A DNA stretch of 64,000 bases from JBCCXZ01 sp965228005 (GCA_965228005.1 CBDDGV010000001.1:434001-498000); one strand, 5' to 3'. Counted from the first letter of the stretch, positions 27,087-35,352 are shown. The notes: generated by a model from the letters alone, not told the origin. Numbers and translations: made by a program.

Positions 27087-28019
27087 ATGAAGGTTAGCAT
27101 AATCGGCGGCGGCGGGTTGGTCGGCTCGTGCGCGGGGTTCGCGCTGCAGGCCGGCGGGATCGTCCGGGAGATCAGCCTGCTAGACGTGAACGCCGAGTTG
27201 GCGGCCGGGCAAGCGCTCGACCTGCTCCACGGCGGCCCCAGCGTTGCCGATCAGGTGATTAGCTCGGGGGGGTACGAGCACATCCCCAACAGCGATGTCA
27301 TCTGCATCACCGCCGGGCTGCGGCGCAAGCCGGACGAGAGCCGGCTCGACCTGATTAACCGCAACGTGGACCTCTTCGTTTCGATCCTGGACGAGGTCAA
27401 GAAGGCGGGGCCACCTCCATCGGCGGTCGTGCTGGTTGTGTCCAACCCCGTCGACATCCTCACGTACCTGGCTGCCCAGCGACTGGGCCTGCCCTCGGAT
27501 CAAGTGATCGGCCTCGGCACGCAGCTCGATACGATCCGCTTCCGGAGCCTGATCGCACAGGAGTTGGGAGCCCCGCCAACACAGGTGAAGGCGACCATCC
27601 TCGGTGAGCACGGAGACAGCATGGTACCGATCTGGTCCAGCGCCGCGATCGCGGGGTTGCCGATCGACAAGTACCCCGGGTGGAATACCAACCTAGCAAA
27701 CGAACTCTTCACCCGCACCAAAGGCAGCGGGGCGGAAGTGATTCGCGGAAAAGGCGGGGCGGGCTTCGCCGTGGGGGTAGCGATCCGGGACGTGATCGAA
27801 GCCGTCGCTCTGGACAGCCGGCGGGTGCTGCCGATCTCCAGCGTGCAGGACGGGTGCTACAACATTCGTGACATCGCGCTCTCGGTTCCGACAGTCGTGG
27901 GTCGCGGCGGCGTAGTCGATCGGATGGAGATTGAGCTTTGGCCCAAAGAAATGCAAGGGCTCCGCAACAGCGGCAACGCCCTGCGTCAGACCTTGGATAC
28001 CGTGCTCGCGCGCGTTTAG
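27087..28019 (+). CDS. Lactate/malate-type NAD-dependent dehydrogenase of the BMC operon (310 aa)
   Basis: It has the Rossmann motif IGGGGLVGSCAGFALQAGG near the N-terminus. SNPVDILTYLAAQ and the catalytic region ILGEHGDSMVPIWSSA (His of GEHGDS) place it in the LDH/MDH family. In the compartment it may oxidise or reduce lactate/pyruvate to balance NAD(H). Lactate versus malate specificity is not certain from sequence. No separate encapsulation helix is obvious; the last helix, NALRQTLDTVLARV, is normal for the fold. It has an AGAGGG site before ATG 27087 and a 47-bp gap after the aldolase. Confidence 0.88.
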   Translation: MKVSIIGGGGLVGSCAGFALQAGGIVREISLLDVNAELAAGQALDLLHGGPSVADQVISSGGYEHIPNSDVICITAGLRRKPDESRLDLINRNVDLFVSILDEVKKAGPPPSAVVLVVSNPVDILTYLAAQRLGLPSDQVIGLGTQLDTIRFRSLIAQELGAPPTQVKATILGEHGDSMVPIWSSAAIAGLPIDKYPGWNTNLANELFTRTKGSGAEVIRGKGGAGFAVGVAIRDVIEAVALDSRRVLPISSVQDGCYNIRDIALSVPTVVGRGGVVDRMEIELWPKEMQGLRNSGNALRQTLDTVLARV

Positions 28020-28067
28020 GCCACGGCGGGCGCGGAGCCCAGAAGAACCGACGAGCAGCGGAAGGCT

Positions 28068-29312
28068 ATGGATACATCAGCCTACGACAGGCCCATGATC
28101 GAACGGCTTGTCCGCCAGGTGATCCAGGGCGCGGGCGCTGTGGTTCCCACGGCGGCTGCCCCGTCGATGGCGAGCCATTCAGCGCCTAACGCGACGACCG
28201 CTGCGCGTGTCGGGCGTGTCGCGATGCTGATTGCCCAACAACGCCTCGAGCTGCGTGAGTTCCCGGTTCCCCAGATCGCAGATGATGAAATCCTGGTCCG
28301 CGTCGAGGCGTGCGGGATCTGCGGCACCGACATCCACTGCTACCAGCACGACCCATTCGGGCTGGCGCCGCACGTGCTTGGTCACGAGGGCACTGGCGAG
28401 GTTCTCGAAGTCGGCTCGCAATGGAAGATGGACAGCGTCGGGAAGCCGATCGAGGTCGGTGACCGCGTCGTCACCAGCGTACTGGACGCCTCCGAGCAGT
28501 GCGCAGTCGCCAGGTACAACCCGCTGAAGGCGAACCTTTGCGACGACCTGAAGGTCTACGGGCTCCTGCCCGACTCGCCGGGGCGTCACTTCAACGGGTA
28601 CTTCGGCGAGTACCTGGTGATCCGGCCCAACTCTTCTGTGTTCGTCGTCAACGGCATGAGTGAGGACCTGCGCGTCCTGATCGAGCCCGCGGCGGTTGTC
28701 TGCCACGCCTTGGAGCGCGCAAAGAGCCACGGGAGCGCTCTCAATTTTCGCTCTCGAGTAGTCGTGCAGGGCTGCGGACCCATCGGGTTGATGATGGTCG
28801 CGGCCCTGCGGACGTTCGGGGTCAACAACATTATCGCTATCGACGGCAACGACCATCGGCTGTCGCTTGCATCCAAGTTGGGAGCGGATTATCAGCTGAA
28901 CTACAAGCGGTTCGCAACGGCCGATGATCTTGCCGATGCCGTGGCGGGACTCACCAAGGGTCTCGGGGCGCACTTCGGCTTCCAGACAACCGGCGTCCCG
29001 CAAGCCGCGGCCAACATGTTCAAGTACATCCGCCGAGGAGGGAGCATCTGCGAGATCGGCCACTTTGTGGACGGCGGCACTGCCCAGATGAACCCGCACG
29101 AGGACTTCTGCAAGAAGGAGATCACTCTCCTTGGCAGTTGGGCTTACAACAGTTGGGAATACCCGAACGCCTACCACTTCCTGCAGCGCGCCGAGCGATC
29201 AGGCTTGCCGGTCTCCGATTTAGTGACGCACCGGTTTCAGCTCTCTCAGATACAGGAAGCCTTTGACCTGAACCTGAGACAAGAAGGCGTCAAAGTCGTC
29301 ATTCGGCCGTAG
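28068..29312 (+). CDS. Zinc-dependent MDR alcohol dehydrogenase with N-terminal encapsulation peptide (414 aa)
   Basis: The first 25 residues carry YDRPMIERLVRQVIQGAG, an amphipathic helix followed by an Ala/Pro/Thr linker, the usual look of an N-terminal cargo peptide. The rest is a medium-chain dehydrogenase. EACGICGTDIHCYQ and LGHEGTGEVLEVG supply the catalytic zinc site, and GCGPIGLMMVAALRTFG binds the NAD(P) dinucleotide. It probably reduces lactaldehyde to 1,2-propanediol while regenerating NAD+, or oxidises a related alcohol. It is the last gene of the operon, with GGAAGG before ATG 28068. The structural-zinc cysteine cluster typical of many ADHs is not evident. Confidence 0.88.
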   Translation: MDTSAYDRPMIERLVRQVIQGAGAVVPTAAAPSMASHSAPNATTAARVGRVAMLIAQQRLELREFPVPQIADDEILVRVEACGICGTDIHCYQHDPFGLAPHVLGHEGTGEVLEVGSQWKMDSVGKPIEVGDRVVTSVLDASEQCAVARYNPLKANLCDDLKVYGLLPDSPGRHFNGYFGEYLVIRPNSSVFVVNGMSEDLRVLIEPAAVVCHALERAKSHGSALNFRSRVVVQGCGPIGLMMVAALRTFGVNNIIAIDGNDHRLSLASKLGADYQLNYKRFATADDLADAVAGLTKGLGAHFGFQTTGVPQAAANMFKYIRRGGSICEIGHFVDGGTAQMNPHEDFCKKEITLLGSWAYNSWEYPNAYHFLQRAERSGLPVSDLVTHRFQLSQIQEAFDLNLRQEGVKVVIRP

Positions 29313-29588
29313 CCGACCGCGGATGCCGAAGCCCCGACGGAAGAGCGCTAGATTTGTTACCGATCGCGCTTCGTTGCGACTCGCAGCAAGGGTATCGGTG
29401 GTCCCGGTTCCAGTCTAAGGATTGGAGCGCCCGTACTAGTGGGATTGCTGAAATGCAGTGAGGCCTTGGGCTCTTCGCTGGTGCGGCACACTACGGCGTA
29501 GGTTGGGTCGACCAGGGAGACTACAGCGTTATGTGCCCTGCTGCGTTGTCCCGATGCGCATCGTGCATGACTATGCTGCCGCCATAGC

Positions 29589-30686
29589 TCAGGTTGATTC
29601 GCGTACGACCAACTCGCCGGAGAGCATGATCGTTGTAGGCGGCAACTCGGGGAAGGTGAGCCGGTCGCGGATCGCGGCTGCTACGCGGATTGCCAAGCCC
29701 TTTACCGGCTGTGCGATCGTGGTCAGCGGAACCCCAAGCAGTCGTGCCAGCGGTTGATCGTCGAAACCCGCGATCGCCAGCTGTTCCGGGATCCGCAAGC
29801 CTGCATTCAACGCCTCGCGCATGAGCAGCGCCGCGCTGCGGTCCGAGTTGCAGACCACCGCGTTGATCTCGCCGCCGACTGCCAAGTCGATCGCGGACTG
29901 GAGGCCGGCCGAGTCTTCGGGGAGCACACGCTCGTCGGGCAGCTCGACGCCCGCACGCCCCAGGGCCTTGCGCACGCCGTCGAGCCTCTCGAACGTGCTC
30001 GGGTAGAGGTGGGGGGCGCCCAAGTAGATCAGCTCGGTTCGACCGCGTCCCAAGAGGTGTGCGCCGACCTCGTGGCCCGACCGGCGGTTGTCGAGGCTTA
30101 CCAGGTCGTATTCGCTGCGGGCGGGCGCCTCGCAGATGTCGCGGTCCAACAACACAACAGGGATCTTGTGTCGCTCGAACACACTGAGCATCGCGTGATT
30201 GCAATCGTCGGCTTTGCCGTCCACGTGGTGGGGCACCAGGACGACTCCTTGCACCCCGGCCTCGACGAGTTTGTTCGCCGCTTCCACCGGCGCGTGGCCG
30301 GCGGGGTCCTCTTCACCGGGGAGCAGCACGTCGCCGTGCAGGATCTGCCACCCAAACCGGCCCGCCTGGCGTAGCAGGTGCCGCTGCACGTTCATAAAGA
30401 TGTCGTTAGGCATCAGGCCCGGTATCAGTGCGCCGATCGCGGTGAGCCCGGAACGGTCGTTCCGGACGAAGGTGCCCGAGCCTTGCTTGCGTACGACCAG
30501 CCCGTCCCGCTCCATGTCCCGCAGCGCACGGATCACGGTGGTGCGCGACACCCCGTACTGCGCTGAGAGTTGGTTCTCGGACGGGATCCGGCTCCCGCTG
30601 GACCAGGTGCCGTCCAGAATCAACCCGCCCAGCAGTGACCGGAGGTGCGTGTGCTTCGGAACGGATTGCTGCGTGTCGAGACTCAA
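29589..30686 (-). CDS. GntR/LacI-type sugar-responsive regulator (AraR-like, about 365 aa)
   Basis: The N-terminal GntR winged helix (RIPSENQLSAQYGVSRTTV, with REMERDGLVV-like text after it) is joined to a LacI/periplasmic-binding-type sensor from about residue 85 (LTAIGALIPGL), which ends with the usual FDDQPLARLLGVPLTTIAQP. This domain pairing is that of AraR. The best start is TTG 30686, which has GAGGGG seven bases upstream; five more codons are open before it. It converges on the BMC operon, 276 bp from the last gene. It may sense the free sugar while the DeoR protein senses a phosphate. That link is inferred from position. Confidence 0.88.
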   Translation of the reverse strand: MSLDTQQSVPKHTHLRSLLGGLILDGTWSSGSRIPSENQLSAQYGVSRTTVIRALRDMERDGLVVRKQGSGTFVRNDRSGLTAIGALIPGLMPNDIFMNVQRHLLRQAGRFGWQILHGDVLLPGEEDPAGHAPVEAANKLVEAGVQGVVLVPHHVDGKADDCNHAMLSVFERHKIPVVLLDRDICEAPARSEYDLVSLDNRRSGHEVGAHLLGRGRTELIYLGAPHLYPSTFERLDGVRKALGRAGVELPDERVLPEDSAGLQSAIDLAVGGEINAVVCNSDRSAALLMREALNAGLRIPEQLAIAGFDDQPLARLLGVPLTTIAQPVKGLAIRVAAAIRDRLTFPELPPTTIMLSGELVVREST

Positions 30687-31048
30687 TGGGTTACCCCTCA
30701 AGTACTGATGGCGGCTGCGATCGAGGCGGGATGAGGCTCGCTACATGTTACAACAACTTTTTGCCTAAATCGACCGACTTGTTTGGTAGTTGTTATCTCG
30801 GTTTCGGTATACTGCGTCTGTGGCGGGCCGCGGTTGCTCGCAGTTTGTGCTGCAAACGTCCGCCCTCGACTGTGTTCCACGCCGTGAGGCACAGGCTTTT
30901 CCTGCTTCTTTTTATTCGTTTTTTTGTCCGAGTTGTATCTCCGCGACCGGCGTTCCCGCCATCGACACGCGTAGTTGTCTTGGTTGGGCGTCGAGCGGGC
31001 AGGAGGTGGGGTTGGTCTTCCCCCAATCTATGTATGATCCAGCGCTCA
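30687..31048. promoter_or_regulatory. Upstream region of the GntR/LacI-type gene with an inverted repeat
   Basis: An inverted repeat, ACAACAACT at 30750-30758 and AGTTGTTAT at 30788-30796, has one mismatch and a 29-bp spacer of AT-rich sequence. It lies about 65-110 bp upstream of the TTG start and may be an operator or autoregulatory site. The rest of the region up to the IS end at 31049 shows no supported gene. Confidence 0.3.
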
Positions 31049-31955
31049 TGAGAGAATCTGGGTTAAGGGGACTGCTGCTGTTCTGGAGTGAGGCCGTAGG
31101 CCGAACGGAAGAAGAGCAGCGGGCGGCGAACTCCGCCGGGGTCTGATAGTCTAACGAACTGTGGGGTCGATGGTGGTTGTAATCGAGCCGCCAGCGGTCG
31201 ACCACCCAGCGGGCGTCCTCCAGGCCGACGAACAGTTCCCTGTTCAAGAGCTCGTCCCGCAGGCGGCTGTTGAAGCTCTCGACGTAGCCGTTTTCCCACG
31301 GGCTGCCCTTGGCGATGAACAAGGTCTCGACACGGGCCTGGTAGAGCCAACGCGTCACCTCGCGGGCGACGAACTCGGGGCCGTTGTCGCTGCGGATGTG
31401 CTCCGGGGCGCCGCGCACCGCGAACAGGTAGCCCAGCACGTCGACGACCCGCCTCGCCGTGAACGACCAAGCGACCTCGATCGCTAGGCTCTCGCGGGTG
31501 AACTCGTCGATCACCACCAGCATCCGCAGCTTGCGGCCACCCTCCGTGCGGTCCTCGACGAAGTCGTAGCTCCACACGTGGTTGGGACGCATGGCCCGCT
31601 TCCGCACGCAGCTGTTCTCGCTGCCGCCGAGGCACGAACGCTTTCGCTTCTGCTGCTTCCTGGGCACTTGCATTCCTTCCTCCCGCCAGAGCCGCTCCAC
31701 CCGCTTGTGATTGACCTTCCAGCCGCAGCGACGGAGCGTCCGATGGACCCGGGGGCTGCCGAACCGGGGCCGCTTGCGAGCGATTGCACGCATCTCCTCC
31801 AAGAGCCGCTTCTCGTCGGCAGGGCGACGCCTGCAATAGCGCTGGGTTCCCCTCGACTGTCCGAGCACCCGGCAGGCCCGACGCTCCGAAACCTTCTCCG
31901 GCCCCAAGCAGCGACGCACCTCGTCGATCGTGCGCCTCCGCTGCTCGGGGCTCAC
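30912..31955 (-). CDS. IS3-family transposase OrfB, DDE integrase, reading past the IS end
   Basis: This is the catalytic part of the IS3 transposase. The first residues after the slip are LVSPEQRRRTIDEVRR. A helical HTH_21-like region (GSPRVHRTLRRCGWKVNHKR) and the rve/DDE domain follow. The triad is visible as the Asp of VWSYDFVED, the Asp of HIRSDNGPEF and the Glu of SPWENGYVESFNS. It is produced by -1 frameshifting from OrfA, or alone from the GTG at 31955. The frame has no stop at the IS end (31049) and runs on to 30912, giving about 45 residues encoded by flanking DNA. The fold appears complete, so the element may still move. Confidence 0.85.
   Translation of the reverse strand: MSPEQRRRTIDEVRRCLGPEKVSERRACRVLGQSRGTQRYCRRRPADEKRLLEEMRAIARKRPRFGSPRVHRTLRRCGWKVNHKRVERLWREEGMQVPRKQQKRKRSCLGGSENSCVRKRAMRPNHVWSYDFVEDRTEGGRKLRMLVVIDEFTRESLAIEVAWSFTARRVVDVLGYLFAVRGAPEHIRSDNGPEFVAREVTRWLYQARVETLFIAKGSPWENGYVESFNSRLRDELLNRELFVGLEDARWVVDRWRLDYNHHRPHSSLDYQTPAEFAARCSSSVRPTASLQNSSSPLNPDSLMSAGSYIDWGKTNPTSCPLDAQPRQLRVSMAGTPVAEIQLGQKNE
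31049..31058 (+). repeat. IS terminal inverted repeat, left
   Basis: TGAGAGAATC, exact inverse of the repeat at the right end. Confidence 0.8.
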
Positions 31956-32230
31956 CAGTTTCCCTTCGCGGCTTCCTTCAGGATCTCCATGTCGAGCGCC
32001 TGCTCCGCCACCAGCTTCTTCAACCGCGCGTTCTCCTTCTCGAGCGCCCGCAGCTGTTTGGCCATCTCCGGCGCCATCCCGCCGTACTTCTGACGCCAGC
32101 GGTAGTAAGTCTGCTCGGTGATCTCCAACTGCTTGCACACTTCCGGGACCTTCTGGCCCTTGCCCAAGGCAACGTCAGCAAGCCGGAGCTTCTCGATGAT
32201 CTGCTCGGTCGTGTGTCGCGTCTTCTTCAT
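31952..32230 (-). CDS. IS3-family transposase OrfA (92 aa)
   Basis: This small helix-turn-helix protein binds the IS ends. It opens with KKTRHTTEQIIEKLRLADVA, contains the HTH LEITEQTYYRWRQKYGG, and continues into a leucine-zipper-like coiled coil (MAKQLRALEKENARLKKLV). The stop TGA lies inside GTGAGC, where orfB can start. A GGAAGGA site precedes ATG 32230. Its last codons hold the slippery heptamer G GGA AAC, which leads to the OrfAB fusion. Confidence 0.92.
   Translation of the reverse strand: MKKTRHTTEQIIEKLRLADVALGKGQKVPEVCKQLEITEQTYYRWRQKYGGMAPEMAKQLRALEKENARLKKLVAEQALDMEILKEAAKGNW
31958..31964 (-). promoter_or_regulatory. Programmed -1 frameshift heptamer G-GGA-AAC
   Basis: On the minus strand the codons AAG GGA AAC TGG TGA at the end of OrfA contain GGGAAAC, a perfect X-XXY-YYZ slippery site in the zero frame. 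A slip by one base enters the OrfB frame (GGG AAA CTG GTG). This is the standard way IS3 elements make the OrfAB transposase. Confidence 0.8.
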
Positions 32231-32265
32231 CGTCTGAGAGTCCTTCCCGGGCTACGCCCGGCAGC

Positions 32266-32275
32266 GATTCTCTCA
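32266..32275 (-). repeat. IS terminal inverted repeat, right
   Basis: GATTCTCTCA on the plus strand, exact inverse of the left repeat. Confidence 0.8.
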
Positions 32276-32708
32276 CGATGACTGGCTCAATTTGAGGGGG
32301 GAAGACCACTACGCGGACAACCAGTGGCACTCCGTGTCGGTGAATGTGGTCGTGCCCGCCGGGGCGACCGTCGGCGACGTACGGCTCAGCACCTACTTCG
32401 GCCCCTTCGGCGCCGGCGAGGTGCTGATCGACAATGTCGAGCTTCTCGCGCCGATGCAGGAGGGCGACTTCGACGGGGACGGGGACGTCGACGACGTGGA
32501 CCTTGGGTTGTGGCGTTCCTCGTTCGGCGTCGACCCCGGGGCCGACGGCGACAGCGACGGCGACAGCGACCTGTCGGACCTGCTCGGCTGGCAGAGGAAC
32601 TACCAGCAGGCGGCGCCCGCGGCCGCCGCGGTGCCGGAACCCGCTTCTCTTGCCGTTTGCCTCGCGTCGGCCGCTCTCGCAGCGGGCCGCGGCCGCGTGT
32701 TTGGTTAG
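32276..32708 (+). pseudogene. PEP-CTERM/dockerin-like surface protein, 5' end removed by the IS
   Basis: The frame is open from the IS border (HDDWLNLRGEDHYADNQWHS) to the stop at 32708. It aligns by eye with the C-terminal part of the intact gene just downstream: WHSVSVNVVVPAGATVGDVR matches WHSTSYIIEVPAGGTFSDVR, and both continue with ILIDNV/VLIDNV, a dockerin-like calcium motif (DFDGDGDVDDVDLGLW) and a C-terminal VPEPASLAV anchor. The N-terminal half and signal peptide are absent, and no matching fragment is visible on the far side of the IS. It is therefore a truncated paralogue. Confidence 0.8.
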
Positions 32709-32750
32709 GTTCAGCAGGTGTCTTTCTCATGGAACATCACAGGTAGCACA

Positions 32751-33725
32751 ATGCACAAGGCACTCTCTCTTCTTCTCTTGCTTGGGTTCGCTCTGTACCC
32801 CTGGACAACCGCCGGGGCGGCTCAGCTCCTCAATAACGGCGACTTTGAGATCATCCAGCTCGACGAGTTTGATGCTCCGTTGCTCGATGCGTTCGGCAAC
32901 GAGCAAGCGGTCGCCTGGTTCCGTAGCGCGGGCACGGCCGAACCGCTGACGGAGCTGGTCAACCCGAACAACATGAACAACGCGGCCGGCGACAACGCCG
33001 GCGACGACTCCGACGGCGACGGCGTGAGCGCCATGGCGATCAACTTCGTGGACGACGGCTTCGGACTCGGACTCGGCACGGACATCCGGTCGGAGGCTCT
33101 CGAGACCGTGCCCGGCAGCACCGTGATCTTCTCTTTCGACTTCAAGCTCGAAGGGGTTCCGGACGAGCTGGCGCCGAATGTCCCGAACGGGTTTACGGCA
33201 CAGTTCCGATCGTTCAACGCGGTCGGCATCGACGGGGGTACGGCGGGCTCGTTCCAGGGCGAAGAGAGCCCTGCGGTCCTGGCCGGCGACTTCGCGAACG
33301 ACGTCTGGCACTCGACTTCCTACATCATCGAGGTGCCCGCGGGCGGGACGTTTTCTGACGTACGGATCAGCGCGAGCCTGTTCTCGCCGCCGTTCCTCTC
33401 GGGCGGTCGGATACTGATCGACAATGTGCAAGTGAACGAGTTGCTCGCAGACTTCGACGGCAATCTGGTCGTCGAGGCCGCCGACCTGGCGGTCTGGGAG
33501 GCCAGCACCGGCATCGACGACGACGCCGACGCGGACGGCGACGGCGACAGCGACCTCGCCGACCTCCTGGAGTGGCAACGCACGCTCGGGCTCGGCGCTG
33601 GTGCAATCGACCCGTCCCCGGACCCGGTACTCACAGCGGCCGCGGTACCCGAGCCGAGTGCGATCGTGCTGCTAGCCGGTGCGTGTGCAGGGTTGGTCGG
33701 ATGCGGCCGACGAGTAAAGACCTGA
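32751..33725 (+). CDS. PEP-CTERM surface protein with dockerin-like motif (324 aa)
   Basis: ATG 32751 gives a signal peptide (MHKALSLLLLLGFALYPWTT, cleavage near AGA). A beta-sandwich-like body runs to about residue 230. A dockerin-type calcium segment follows, with FDGNLVVEAADLAVW and DADGDGDSDLADLLEW. The C-terminus has AVPEPSAIVLLAGACAGLVG and a basic end, the PEP-CTERM sorting signal recognised by an exosortase. Such proteins are exported and sorted to the cell surface. The truncated copy at 32276-32708 shows this was once a tandem pair. Confidence 0.85.
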   Translation: MHKALSLLLLLGFALYPWTTAGAAQLLNNGDFEIIQLDEFDAPLLDAFGNEQAVAWFRSAGTAEPLTELVNPNNMNNAAGDNAGDDSDGDGVSAMAINFVDDGFGLGLGTDIRSEALETVPGSTVIFSFDFKLEGVPDELAPNVPNGFTAQFRSFNAVGIDGGTAGSFQGEESPAVLAGDFANDVWHSTSYIIEVPAGGTFSDVRISASLFSPPFLSGGRILIDNVQVNELLADFDGNLVVEAADLAVWEASTGIDDDADADGDGDSDLADLLEWQRTLGLGAGAIDPSPDPVLTAAAVPEPSAIVLLAGACAGLVGCGRRVKT

Positions 33726-33749
33726 AACCGATGATCGATTGAGGCGCCC

Positions 33750-34205
33750 ATGGGCCGTCCGTTTGCCGCCACGCTGCTCGCCTGCTGCGTCACGTTTGTG
33801 GGCTGCGGAGGGCAACAACAGGCGCCCGAGGGAACCACGAGGTTCAAAGCGCTGGCGGTGCTCTATGGGACGTACCAAGGCGCCCACGGGGGCCGGACGC
33901 CAGAAAACGAAGAGGAGTTTCGGTCTTATGTAGAGGCCCGGGGCGGCGGGTATTTGGAACGCTTCGGGGTGGAAGACGCCGACGAGCTGCTGGTTTCGCC
34001 GCGCGATGAGCTGCCTTTGGTGCTCTACTTCGGCGAGAACAGCTTCGACGAGAACAGCGGCGGGACCGACCGGGTAATCGCGGCCGAGCAGGTCGGGGTC
34101 GACGGACGCCGGGTGGTGATCACGTCGCTCGGATCGGTCATGGAACTGGGCGAACAGGAACTAGGCAAGCGGCTCCCGCGGGAGCCGAGGACCGCAGGAA
34201 GGTAG
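33750..34205 (+). CDS. Small lipoprotein next to DUF1559 (151 aa)
   Basis: The N-terminus MGRPFAATLLACCVTFVGCG is a lipoprotein signal with a lipobox ending in GC, so the mature protein should be lipid-anchored at the cysteine. The body is short, acidic and has no recognised domain; it includes TPENEEEFRSYVEARGG and SPRDELPLVLYFGENS. Similar small lipoproteins are common next to DUF1559 genes in planctomycetes, and here the DUF1559 gene starts 15 bp after the stop. The two are probably one operon. The function is unknown. Confidence 0.75.
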   Translation: MGRPFAATLLACCVTFVGCGGQQQAPEGTTRFKALAVLYGTYQGAHGGRTPENEEEFRSYVEARGGGYLERFGVEDADELLVSPRDELPLVLYFGENSFDENSGGTDRVIAAEQVGVDGRRVVITSLGSVMELGEQELGKRLPREPRTAGR

Positions 34206-34220
34206 AAGCGAGGGCTGGAT

Positions 34221-35279
34221 ATGCAGTGCACCGTCTGCCGAGCACGACGCGGGTCTTCCGCTGTCACGGATAGGCTGCCCCGGGGTTTCACCCTGGTTGA
34301 GCTGTTGGTGGTGATCGCAATCATCGGCGTGCTCGTTGCCTTGCTGTTGCCGGCGATCCAGTCGGCCCGCGAGGCGGCGCGCCGGGCCCAGTGCAAGAAC
34401 CAGCTGAAGCAGATCGCGATCGCGATGCTCAACCACGAGAACACTTTTGGCTTCTTCCCGACCGGCGGCGACGTCCCGTGGCCGGATATCGAGAACTACT
34501 TGACGGGCGGCACGCCCAACGGCGCCCGACGCCAGGGCCTGGGCTGGGCCTACCAGATCCTGCCGTACCTCGAGCAGAACGCGATCAAAGACATCACCAC
34601 CCAGGATGATCTCGAGCAGACGCTTGTCCCCCTCTACTACTGCCCGTCGCGGCGGGCCCCCACGCAAACATTCACCGCACAGTGGTCGATCGACTACGCC
34701 GCCACCGTCCCCGGCCGGACGAACCCGTTCGTGGAGAACGACGTGCTGTCGGTCCTCGGCTGCAACGGGTGCGTCTGGGTCGTCTCGCCGAGGCTGGACG
34801 CGGTCTACGACGACCTGGGGGTGATCGTGCGAACGCCGTACCGCTACGTCCCGCCGAGGGACATGCCGAACCCCGGTCCGACCGAAGCGGCTCAGATCAC
34901 CGACGGGCTGTCCAACACGATCCTGGTCACCGAGAAGCGGCTCCGGCCCTCACAGTACGAGAACTCGACGGACTCGAACGGCAACGCGGTCTGGCACGAC
35001 GACCGCGGATGGACCGACGGCTGGGACGCTGACACGATCCGCTCGACCAGCTTCCCGATCCGCCCAGACGCTGATGTCGATAACGCACTGGACGCCGACG
35101 GCTCGGAACTGACCGAGGGAGAATTCGGGCGGTGCATCGGGTCGGCCCACAGCTCGGGCGTCCACGCCTCGTTCGCCGACGGCTCGGTGCGGTCAATCAG
35201 CTACGACATCAACCGCGAGATATTGAACTACCTCGGCCACCGGTCCGACGCCCAGCCGGTCGACCCCGATTCGCTTTGA
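34221..35279 (+). CDS. DUF1559 prepilin-like protein (352 aa)
   Basis: It has the type IV prepilin/pseudopilin N-terminus RGFTLVELLVVIAIIGVLVA, including the Gly-Phe cleavage site and Glu at +5, and then the DUF1559 hallmark LLPAIQSAREAARRAQCKN. The C-terminal half has the usual H-x-G-G-like end, GSAHSSGVHASFADGSVRS. Planctomycetes carry many such paralogues. They are thought to be exported and processed like pseudopilins, but their role is not known. It lies downstream of a lipoprotein and 73 bp upstream of a symporter gene. Confidence 0.92.
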   Translation: MQCTVCRARRGSSAVTDRLPRGFTLVELLVVIAIIGVLVALLLPAIQSAREAARRAQCKNQLKQIAIAMLNHENTFGFFPTGGDVPWPDIENYLTGGTPNGARRQGLGWAYQILPYLEQNAIKDITTQDDLEQTLVPLYYCPSRRAPTQTFTAQWSIDYAATVPGRTNPFVENDVLSVLGCNGCVWVVSPRLDAVYDDLGVIVRTPYRYVPPRDMPNPGPTEAAQITDGLSNTILVTEKRLRPSQYENSTDSNGNAVWHDDRGWTDGWDADTIRSTSFPIRPDADVDNALDADGSELTEGEFGRCIGSAHSSGVHASFADGSVRSISYDINREILNYLGHRSDAQPVDPDSL

Positions 35280-35352
35280 GCCCCCTGACTGTTCTGCCGC
35301 AAGCTGTGCTCACACCGCACGGCTCCACAGACAGCCCGACCCCCGCAGCCGC

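Larger units (their letters stand above)
31049..32275 (-). mobile_element. IS3-family insertion sequence (about 1.23 kb)
   Basis: The element is bounded by perfect 10-bp terminal inverted repeats, TGAGAGAATC at 31049-31058 and GATTCTCTCA at 32266-32275. It carries the two overlapping frames of IS3 elements on the minus strand and a canonical -1 slippery heptamer. The flanking bases (TCA on the left, CGA on the right) do not match, so no target-site duplication is visible; a deletion or rearrangement at one end is possible. The right end interrupts a PEP-CTERM gene. Confidence 0.88.
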
